64,000 nt of DNA from NCBI GenBank assembly GCA_016165875.1, contig JABBOT010000023.1:806001-870000 (forward strand), in the 5' to 3' direction. Below, piece by piece: positions 55,330 through 64,000 of the stretch. Under the pieces are notes generated by a model. That model was not told the origin of the DNA. It saw nothing but the letters and a program-made list of their open reading frames with translations, and searched no databases. Every line of letters starts with the position of its first letter. Position 1 is the stretch's first letter. Position numbers and translations under genes: made by a program. The DNA comes from Acanthopleura granulata. Lineage: Eukaryota > Mollusca > Polyplacophora > Chitonida > Chitonidae.

Positions 55330-56466
55330 ACGTTTTCGAAAAAATCGGTATAAAATAGAGGAAAGCATATTGGATATATCAAGACCTATGCTCCGACGAA
55401 GAAAACAATTTACATCTTACCAGAATGGCACCAACCGTGGAGAATGTAAAAAATTGTGAGCAATGTCATCTTCCCTTCCACAAAATTCACACTTGGATAA
55501 GTCTTTAGTTTTTTAAACAAGTGTGTTACAGGGAACAATACAATGAAGTATTTTATACTGAAGTTGCTTAAATCTGTTTTCAACTGGCAAACTCTGTGGG
55601 ATATCCCAAACTTTTGCGGGCTCAATAATTCTGCCTCAGTTTTTCCATTTATCATAGTTAAATTCCACTGCATTGCATGCCTTTATCTGGTTTTTCCAAC
55701 ATCCACCTTTAAGGACAGAGTTCGTCAAAGCATTATCTATAAATGATATCGTAACGCTTAATGTTCAAATTGGGGGATTCTTTATAAAAACATTATAGCA
55801 TACAAATCGCCAAATTGCTGTTATTACATTGTAGGAACCATTTAGGTTGCAAAGAAACAAAAATATTCCAACTCAGGCATAGAGAGTAATCTTCCATTTT
55901 CGTCGAAGATGCCCTTTATCAAGTTAATACCATCACTGAGCCATTCGGTTGAAGCTCATCCAAAATGAGAGGATATTTCTTTAAAAATAGGTATTTTAGT
56001 CTTTAGCATTGGTGTATCATAGCTGCAATCCAGTAAAAAGTCTAGTTTTTCTTTACATGTTTCAGTCACACTTAGCTTCCATGGAGATCTGACCACCAAT
56101 GTATTGAGAGGGCCAAGGTAACATGAGTGCTGTGTAATGGTCGCCAAAGTCAATCGATTTTATACCACCCTCATTTATAGCAGACCACAGAATATCATGT
56201 TTTATCTTTCCTTGGTGATATCCCCAAATAAAGTGAAATAGCTCTTTGTTGATTTCTCTGATCATCGGCTTAGGAAAAATGGAAAGTTGAAGCCAGGTAT
56301 GTCAATCTGGGGAGACTTTCGCTGTTAAGTTTCGTGAAGAACATATTCAAAATCGCATCTTCACCTTGCCAATGGTGGCTTGAATATTATTATCTACGGT
56401 GTTCTTATTGCCCACACTAATTCCTAAAATATCTATGCTACACTTAGGAGAGGTGTTATCAAGCTT
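55330..56466 (-). mobile_element. LINE 3' half (L1/Tx1-like RT C-terminal region), sense part
   Basis: Minus-strand frames with stops read SIDILGISVGNKNTV, RNLTAKVSPD and MIREINKELFHFIWGY, then GKIKHDILWSAINEGGIKSI and a Cys-rich end. These match the region after the RT active site in L1/Tx1-type LINEs (LGI..., NKxxFxFIWNG...KIKR...GGLKMID). It is decayed. It joins head-to-head with the segment at 56460-57130. Confidence 0.75.
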
Positions 56467-57130
56467 TTCGAGAAGCCGGGAAAAGATCCAAAGTTGATCT
56501 CAAATTGGAGACTAATTACTCTGCTTAATACAGATTATAAAATTATCACCAAGGCACTTGCTAAACGAGCCAAGCCATGTTTGAATAGTCTAATACATAA
56601 TACGCAATCAGGATTCTTGAAAGGTCACTTCATTGGAGAAAACATTCGTTTTATAACAGACTTAAGGGAAAATCCAAACTATTCTTACAACTGACTACTG
56701 TCATTTGATATAGAAAAGGCTGGTGATTCCATAGAGTGGTCATTTATGGCTTATGCATTAAATAAATTAATTTAACTTTGGGTTTATGTTCAAAGGGTAT
56801 ATTCTGACTTTGTATAAAGAGTCCTGCCATTGTGTAGTTCATAAAAACAACTGAACCCACTGGTTTAATCTACAGATGGGAAAGAGGTTGTCCCTTTTCT
56901 CGGTATATGTTTTAGATGGCTACATGTATCAAACTTATCAACAATGAAATATGCAGTGATGTGAATACTAAAGGAGTAAAAGTAAATGACCAGGAATTGA
57001 AAGGTGTATATTAAGCTGATGATTCCAATTTGACCCTCTTTGACATTATATCTGTAATAAATATGTTAAAGAAATACAAAACATTCGCAAGTTGCACAGG
57101 ACTTCATTTAATTTGACAAAAATCTTAACT
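56460..57130 (+). mobile_element. LINE reverse transcriptase, inverted 5' part
   Basis: The plus strand reads EKPGKDPKLISNWRLITLLN, DYKIITKALAKRAKP, QSGFLKGHFIGENIRFI and SFDIEKAGDSIEW. ADDSNLTLF follows (the YADD box, with a stop at the codon after its Tyr), then a decayed SGLHL block. These are consecutive LINE RT motifs. The segment is inverted relative to the downstream half and carries several stops. Confidence 0.8.
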
Positions 57131-59535
57131 GTTTCTATTTCATAAAAACAATCAAAAAAAAAAAAATGGTACAGCATGTTAGTTAGTGATGAGGCTCAGA
57201 CTCAGAGTGATGTCCCCTAATGTTACTGTTACACTTGCCATTAAAGCTGTAAGCATAGGAATACTGACAGTTAAACTGCAGCTTTCTCACTGCTGGAACA
57301 AGATAGACACTAATGTTTATTGGACACTGGGGCTCAGCAATGAACGGCAACATGAAAAATTCTTTGCTTAAGAAAAGTTAAAAGGGGTCTGGGGCCATTA
57401 AGGACAGATTGGTTACCTGGGGATCTGCTAGAATGACAGTGATCTCCATCAGCATAACAGCCAATTTCAGATCATCTTTATATTACTCATGAGCAGTAGG
57501 AAGTCACTACAGTCCATCAGTTCCCTATTTAGACAGGAATGTTGGCCTTGTTGCAGGAGAGATATTACACTGTTTTCACATCAGGGCAGCAGAGTCTCGA
57601 GCTCCCCCCGCTCAGAGCCCCACAGTTATTAGCCAACCAGATGCATGGTCTTCTCACTGAAGATGGCCGGCATTTATCATAAGCAGGTCTTAAAAAATAC
57701 TGCTAGTGCAATCACTAACAGTGACCTCCTTTAAATTCCTAAGACTCTAAATTTCATCTTAAAACAACACCATCACAAATAAAATGACGACAAATTGGCG
57801 TGTCTGTGTGGGGAATGCATTTGCAGTAATTCATACACGGCTTGTCTAAAAGACACAATCGGTAAGTGACTCAGTCGTCACTGCTGGCGTGCTGCAACCA
57901 TCCGCCAGGCTCACCGCGTAGCCTACCTCTCCGTACACATAACACCAGGTACAGATCCAGAGAGTAACGAACTTACCATCAATACGGCTAGTACATCCGC
58001 TCGGAAGCTCAAGACAATGATGCTACGCAAGAAAAGCGCTAAACACGACAAGCTGCCAAACATCCGATGCACTAATCGCCTGTCTATCCGACATGTATCT
58101 GCATGCAGTCACGCCCCCAAGTGTACATTGAAAGAACTAAAATCTCTTATCTCGCCTTTAAATTATCAAAATTTTGTTATATTTAACTTTTTCTTTTGGT
58201 GATGGACCAATGAACAAATCGACAGTGTGACACTAAGACACATTTACAGAGCAATGTTTCAGATTAAACAGGGGTTCTGTGCAAAGTAGAACAAAGGGAA
58301 TTTATTACAGGGTGGGTGTAGCAGAGTTATCCCCTCATTAACAGCAAGCGGCATGCAAGAGTTATCTTTCCCTAATCTGTTTCGCGCTGAATTTTCTTAG
58401 ATGTAAGAACCTAAGTTAAGGATGAATCCAGCACGCTGTTATGCTCATCTTACTTATGTAAACAATACTGCTGTATTTAGCACCCGGCAGTCTAGACAAA
58501 TGTTATAAGGCCTATCATGTTAATCGCACTTCCACACTTACATATTTAACCGTTTTTAGTACTCAATATTTTTTCGTCACTTTTTCATCAAACATTAAAT
58601 TTTTCTGCCCCTACAGTATTTCAAATACCTAAAACTCAGTATCAAGTCGTTTGATCTTTTTCATTAAACGCCTCATATTTCATCACATTAACATCACATG
58701 CCTATAAGGTACAACTCAACTCAAAGGTGTTTACGTATCTAAAAGTCAATATTAAACCGCTTAGGGTTTCATTATGTTGGCTTGATATTCTTTTATCTTA
58801 AGGTAAGTAAGAAGTCATAAAAATAATTGCAGCTTTGAGGCCTGTTGATGCTTACAGAATCGAACTGACGATTGACCGGTAACCAGATAGGTGATGCTAC
58901 TTTTGACACTGCATGACCGGAGGACTTTGATGAAAAGACAATGTAGGAAATCGACCTTTAATTACTCGCACACGCAGTGGAGAAAAGTGACACCAAGGGG
59001 GTATTTCTTTCTCCAATAAACATATAACGTTACGCAACCTATTCACTATCAGTTAAGTTTCTGGCGTTTTACATGTCAAGTAGAATCAAAGTCTCATAAT
59101 ACTACCCTGCACTTTAGCTAGCAGAGCAGAAAAACAACTTGTGTGCGATTTTAGACGTTGTTGTTGTAACGCTGCACTTTTCTGTGCTTTCTCTGATAAT
59201 CAATAGGGCCTATATAGAAAGCACAGGTAGCCGTAGAACGAATGATGTGCTTACAACCGATGTGTTGTCTGGCAGCGCTTTTATCCTGGATACGTTGACC
59301 AACAGTCAGTAATAATATGTAACGGTTCGTGAACTCCTCCGGTTCAGTAGGTTTTACAGCACAAAGTGCTGGGTCACCGAAGAACAAAAGTCATATGTAA
59401 ATAAATAAATATCACTTTCATCAGTGAAGGAAATCCTGGGATTTCATTGATGTACAAATAATCAATTGTTTTACCATAAACATTACCTTTTTAGGTACAA
59501 GCAAAGCTGTCGGAGCAACATGCATTCGGATTAAC
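57131..59535. other. Upstream region around the putative REV3L promoter
   Basis: Mostly non-coding. The stretch at 57880-58120 has more CpG than its surroundings. No TATA box is obvious. A 61-codon plus-strand frame at 58017 is unsupported. Confidence 0.35.
57977..58040 (-). other. REV3L: Candidate non-coding first exon of REV3L
   Basis: The minus strand carries a perfect G|GTAAGT donor at 57977/57976, in a stretch richer in CpG than its surroundings. The upstream limit is arbitrary because no TATA box or initiator is clear. Joining this donor to the acceptor after 54012 would remove a 4-kb leader intron. Confidence 0.3.
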
Positions 59536-59694
59536 CTGAAATAGGACCGTAAACACAAGTAGTGGGGCCCTTGGCAATGTGGCCATTGATGAATGGGTAG
59601 AAATCGTGAATAGAGACATGAAGAGAACGTGCACCGAGAACCATTCCAAGGAGTTCTGTCAGGTATGGGAAAGGGGCAACATCTTGGTAACCTC
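59536..59694 (-). other. Unidentified exon-like stretch
   Basis: Lies between a good acceptor (TCTCCCGCGTCTCTTTAG) and a donor (TTTCAG|GTTAAT). It carries a protein-like frame including PYLTELLGMVLGARSLHVSI and HDFYPFINGHIAKGPTTCVY. I do not recognise the family. It could be an exon of a neighbouring minus-strand gene, a pseudogene fragment or chance. Confidence 0.35.
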
Positions 59695-59839
59695 CTAAAG
59701 AGACGCGGGAGAAGGATCTGCACAACACTATCAAAAGATACAAACAAGTTGTTGAGGAGTTGTTGCTCCTAAGTGTTGCGAGTTTCTGGAAGAGCATGTA
59801 GAGTGATGGAAGCCTCAAGACTAAGGAATTTAGGAATGA

Positions 59840-59895
59840 ATGACTGATTATGGCTTAACGCCACGTCGGCTATGTTGCAGCCATATCGTGGCGTA
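59840..59895. repeat. Short hairpin-bearing repeat fragment
   Basis: ACGCCACG and CGTGGCGT form an 8-bp stem around a loop with GGCT/AGCC pairing. It resembles the ends of dispersed elements of marine invertebrates, but nothing else of an element is visible. Confidence 0.35.
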
Positions 59896-59899
59896 GGAA

Positions 59900-61200
59900 T
59901 TTAGGAAGAGACATCTTTGACAGGACGCACTTGAACTGAAAACATGCTGATCAGTCAGAAATTATACTGCTTGATAATTTGCAGTGGACTGACGATGGAT
60001 AGCCTAACACCCTCACTGGTCATCAGGAAGAACAGTGTTACATGTCTTTCGTTTTTTCAGTCTGTGCCGTTAAGATATTTGGTACCTTTGTAGACAAATA
60101 TATCATAGGTGCAACTGTATCCTGCTTTTGGCATCAATATTATTATGTTAAATATATTAATGATTTGTCTACAAACAGAGCAGAGCGCGTTAAAAAGGCA
60201 AACCACATAGCTATAAGTTACACACCTATTGAACCAGAACGCCCATTTTGGTAGACGTGGCTGGTGTACAAACGTCGATTTCGACGCCTAGGCTTTAATA
60301 ATTGACTCACAATTATATCTGACCACGTTTTCCGTTATAATCAGTGAAAATGTGAAATATATTTTTTTAACATCGTTGAGATGTTGTCTGCCATATTCAC
60401 TAACCGCACATGTATAAAATGTATCAGCGTGGCCCGAGAGATTGCATACTAGTATTAAGCAGGTAAATTTGTCACTCGTCTTTGAAATTTGTCTGTCACA
60501 TGACCTACATTTTATGATTTGATCTCAGCTAAGAAAGTCTTTTTTAAGTACATGATATTGTATCTACAGCAGCTGGAGTTTAGATAGGGACATTGTTTTC
60601 CACTCACATGGAAGCTTTTGTGGTTTCCTTGTACATGTTGTAATGAACCTTTTTTCTTTTTTACCCAAGTTTTCTTTCTTTGCACACTGAGGGAAGGGGG
60701 AGTGGGCTCCATAGAGTATGTAGCTGAAATTCCGAACTTTTTGACATCTCTCCCCCGATATGAATCTTGTATGAAATGCCTTGACCTCCTCCCCTCCCTC
60801 TCGTTACGTGGTACGGTGAGCCGCTCTGTAGGTTCACAAAATGCCGAACCATCGTCAATCGTCACACCTTCACAATGTCAATGTTTCTTTTCCGCTTGGC
60901 TACAGAAGATCTACTATAAATGGTTCGGCCTAGTTATGGATAAGTCTAACCTGAGTTATCCAGTGGAATCTCGCAGCATGGCCTACTTTGTTTCAGTCGG
61001 TGTTGTGTTATCATGTAACCTAAATTCTGCCTTGCACATTTAAAACAGACACTGATTGGTCACAACAACTGCTTCGCTCTGGAACCAGATTGGGCGAGAG
61101 GAGTAAGCATGTATTTGAAGTCAACTCGATTTACCCACAAAAATGCCAGAGTCACCACCTGTATGAGGATGACATCTGGAGTAGAGAGAATGCAGTCGTC
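59900..61200. other. Intergenic sequence without recognised gene
   Basis: A 141-codon plus-strand frame at 60618-61043 has no recognisable domain and irregular composition. I treat it as chance. Confidence 0.4.
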
Positions 61201-61235
61201 ATAACACTTTTGTTTTTTTTTTCCACGTAGACTCG

Positions 61236-61515
61236 GGACTGCCTCGATGGTCCAGCAATAAGAGCTTCCAGACCGGGAGATCCGAGATCAGTCCTGAGTC
61301 GGGTCATACCAAATAATTTAAAAATGGTACTTGTTCCTCCCTCGCTTGCACTGTGAGGTTAGAGTGTAAGTATCAGTAGAGTAGAGTAGAGTAGGCCTAC
61401 AGTAGAGTAGAGTGTTTGTATATGTGACTCCGTGGGGTGTCATGCCTGTATATGATGTTCTAGTGGTGGCAACAATTTGGTATGAGGATGACAACTGGTG
61501 TAGCGAGAATGCAGC
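61236..61515 (+). mobile_element. tRNA-derived SINE, family 3
   Basis: GCCTCGATGGTCCAGCAATA AGAGC resembles an A box and GAGATCAGTCCTGAGTC a B box, followed by GGGTCATACC, as in tRNA-headed SINEs. A (GTAGA)n run lies at 61376-61412. The words flanking the unit at 61160-61198 and 61479-61515 are near repeats of each other (GTATGAGGATGACA). Plus orientation, unlike family 1. Confidence 0.6.
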
Positions 61516-61596
61516 CTGAATGGCTTGAACCGCTAATAAAAACTTCAGATAAAATGTTTAATATCATTTCTTTTAATTATATATTAATTAATGTTA

Positions 61597-61830
61597 TTTA
61601 TTTATTTATTTGGTTGGTGTTTTTTGCCATACTCAAGAATATTTCACTTATACGACGGCGGCCAGCATTATGGTGGGAGGAAACCGGGCAGATCCCGGGG
61701 AATATCCATCACCATCCGCCGGTAGCTGGAGCACCTTCCCACGTATGGCCGGAGAGGAATCCAGCATGAGCTGGACTTGAACTCAGAGCGACCGCATTGG
61801 TGATAGGCACGGGTTCATGAAGCTGTGGCT
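61597..61830 (-). mobile_element. SINE family 1 copy
   Basis: Well-preserved body (TATACGACGGCGGCCAGCAT; GGTGGGAGGAAACCGGGCAG) and B-box region (GAGCTGGACTTGAACTC). The head is altered after GGTGATAGGC. Confidence 0.87.
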
Positions 61831-62555
61831 AACCGATTATACCTTAATTCATCCTATAATGAACATTAATTAAGAAACACGAAAAAGGCCCTAACGTTGA
61901 TAAAAAAATTTTCACCTCACACTGTTTCTTTGTATAAAACCGTTTTCAACAATTTTATTAATTTAATGCCTGTCTATAATTGTGATAGCTAGGCCAGCCC
62001 TATAATGTCGAGATATTTTTTCGTGCTGCCTCACCGCAACCGAGACGAAAAGATGCCGGGAGACACAGGCTGGGGTGGGCTTTACAAAGCTGTCGCCACG
62101 CTGCGTCAAGTCCATTTACCATATATCTTTCCCCGGTTGTTGTCATGGGAGTCACTCCAGGGGCAGCTTGTGACAACCTCGTAAAACTGCGCCCAAGGGG
62201 CCTGTATTACGATGGGCCTTCAAGTGAAATAATCTTGAGTACGGCATGGAATATCAATGAAAATATATCAAATCAAATAAAAAACGACATAAATATACAA
62301 CCCTTCAGTCATTTGTCAGTTTATCCTGTGCAGGTTTTAACTATAAGAGACTGAACTTGTCCTCAGCACAGCCGATCTGCCCCTAACCAACGGCTCGATT
62401 CCAGCCCTTCCTGCTTCGGCTTGTAAGCGGCTTTAAGTTTTTGAGGTGCCTTAGGAAATAGCGGTTTTTTCCGTGTTCTGCGTATAGACATACAGACAGA
62501 CGTATAAAAAGTCTTGAGTATGACTTTAAACAACAATTATCTAATGAACAAATAA

Positions 62556-62655
62556 ACTGATTGGTGTTTTACGCCGCACTCAAGAATATTTCACTTATAC
62601 CACGGCGGCCCTGCAGCATTATGGTGGCAGGAAACAGGGCAGAGCCCGGGGGAAA
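62556..62655 (-). mobile_element. SINE family 1, tail half only
   Basis: TGATTGGTGTTTTACGCCGC through CAGAGCCCGGGGGAAA, then unrelated sequence. It includes a small CTGCAG insertion near GCGGCCCTGCAGCATTATGG. Confidence 0.82.
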
Positions 62656-62659
62656 AATA

Positions 62660-63530
62660 AATATATATAGGCTTTACTTAAAGCATAGTAGCCCACCGTG
62701 TGTTGCGATGGATATCACTAGAATCTATTAATTTTCAGAATTACGGGCCTTTGGCCTCTGACACATAATCTTCCTCACCCCTCCCTGACGAGATGCATCT
62801 TGGCAAACCAAGAGTTTAGTTCATAGGCTTAAGAACCCTTAACTGCCTGCGAATATGGAGACTGCAGATGAGTTTCGCCGGATTTTTCAAAACACGAATT
62901 TTCATGAGATCTCACACCCATCTGCACCGTTTGAAGAAAAGAAATAAATATTACGAAACACAACATAGGCCAAGAGCTTTTATATGTTTATATAGCTGAG
63001 AAGTAAAAGAAATTTGCCTATTTATTCGAAAGCATACTTGTTTATACCTACAAACATTGTCTTACAAAAGTACATTTTAAATTTGTCATAAGATTATTCC
63101 CGGAGTTTCCGTATGCCATGTAAGCTACATGTGCATCCACTAACCCAGCTTGCAAAGGTATCCGCGAAGCCAGCGATGGCAAGGAGTGAAATTGTCGATC
63201 CAATGGCAATAAAAGGGAGCGATCTTTAAAACAGCCACAGAAAATAACAGCAACAGAAAAACAGGTTCAGTGAATCCTAAACTGGTTGAAATTATTTCCG
63301 AATTGAATGGTAACTATATTTTTTAGTTGATGCTCTCTGAAGTCTGCTGTGTACATCCACATAATTTTTGTGTGGCAGTAGTACACAATTTGTGTGATTT
63401 GTGTAATACATCCACAATGATGTGCGTATCAGTGATACTTCGACGACACTATTCCTGAAAGTCAACATTTTATTTACGTTCCTCATTCTTACGATTCCAT
63501 ATAGACCCATTTCTCTTTTTTCTCTTTAAT
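62660..63530. other. Intergenic sequence without recognised gene
   Basis: Only short random frames. Nothing recognised. Confidence 0.4.
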
Positions 63531-63719
63531 TCATTTATACAATGACGGTAAGTTTTAGAGGTGGAGGAAACCGGTATGCCCCTGTTAAACCACGGATCAT
63601 TGACAAAGTACAGGCGGACATTCCCTCTTGTAACGTGCAGATATGAACACCATATATTCGTGGAAAGCAAGTGGTCTTCAACGAAATTAAGGCATCACTG
63701 CCACTTTTTAGATTCAAGT

Positions 63720-63797
63720 TAGCTCTACCAGGCTTCCCCATAGATTATTATCTATAGAGGTATAGATAATAGTCTATGGGTAAGCCCGCTAGAGCTA
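63720..63797. repeat. Imperfect 37-bp inverted repeat with 4-nt loop
   Basis: Arms 63720-63756 and 63761-63797 pair at 33 of 37 positions around a GAGG loop. It may be a fold-back or a miniature element. A family 2-like body (ACAATGACGGTAAGTTTTAG) lies nearby at 63538. Confidence 0.8.
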
Positions 63798-64000
63798 ATT
63801 TCAAGTGCACATTTATGAGAAAGACTGATTTACTTTTATATATCTGATTAAAATGTATACGACCATAGAGATGGTCCAGGTGAGAATTTATCATTACACT
63901 ACTACAGTTCTAGATTCTGAATGAGAACTGTCCACAAACATTTATATAAAAGTTTAAAAAAGCAAGCATGTTGAACTGAGAGAGGAAAAATGACACATGG

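Noticed and set aside
58017..58202. 61-codon plus-strand frame starting in the CpG-richer region
   Set aside because: Begins basic and then becomes AT-rich junk. It overlaps the putative minus-strand leader exon. No support for a bidirectional gene.
60618..61043. 141-codon plus-strand frame
   Set aside because: Irregular composition, no domain and no splice context; likely chance.
61236..61310. Possible functional tRNA gene
   Set aside because: A- and B-box-like words are present, but the sequence does not fold into a full cloverleaf by eye and continues into a SINE-like body.

Overview
The window is animal nuclear DNA. It holds one very long spliced gene, introns full of decayed transposons, many tRNA-derived SINE copies and many minisatellites. 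The repeat content looks like that of a marine lophotrochozoan (mollusc or brachiopod type), but that is an impression; I cannot name the species. There are no bacterial operons, rRNA genes or CRISPR arrays.

The gene is REV3L, the catalytic subunit of DNA polymerase zeta (translesion synthesis), on the minus strand. I rebuilt it by eye as 34 coding exons, from the ATG at 53957 to the stop at 6576. Every intron is GT-AG and all codon phases agree across the junctions. The exons sum to 11,127 nt, giving 3,708 residues plus stop (human about 3,130). The N-terminal B-family domain lies in exons 1-7. A disordered, acidic and then basic middle includes one 5.5-kb exon (exon 14). Two REV7/MAD2L2-binding motifs are in exons 14 and 16. 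An exonuclease-like domain without proofreading residues is in exons 17-20. The polymerase core, with motifs A, B and C intact, is in exons 22-28. The CysA and CysB metal sites are in exons 33-34.

Layout from low to high coordinate: 1-6575 is downstream flank and 3' UTR, with a perfect 157-bp palindrome, three large minisatellites and SINEs. 6576-53957 is the REV3L coding span. 53958-58040 is the 5' leader, with an upstream ORF overlapping the start codon, a probable first leader intron carrying a 5'-inverted LINE, and a candidate non-coding first exon. 58040-64000 is intergenic or unknown sequence with SINEs, one unidentified exon-like stretch at 59536-59694 and an imperfect palindrome.

The most unusual features concern tandem repeats meeting the coding gene. 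An 11-copy, 33-bp in-frame minisatellite inserts about 120 Ser/Pro/Gln/Thr-rich residues into the exonuclease-like domain (exon 18). A 42-bp minisatellite duplicates the 3' splice site of exon 23, leaving an in-frame open alternative acceptor. A 25-bp array begins at the 5' splice site of exon 31. Introns also hold a degenerate DIRS-like tyrosine-recombinase retroelement, a hAT-like remnant and a repeat family of more than 1 kb present in two REV3L introns. I found no convincing evidence of a wholly new multi-gene system.
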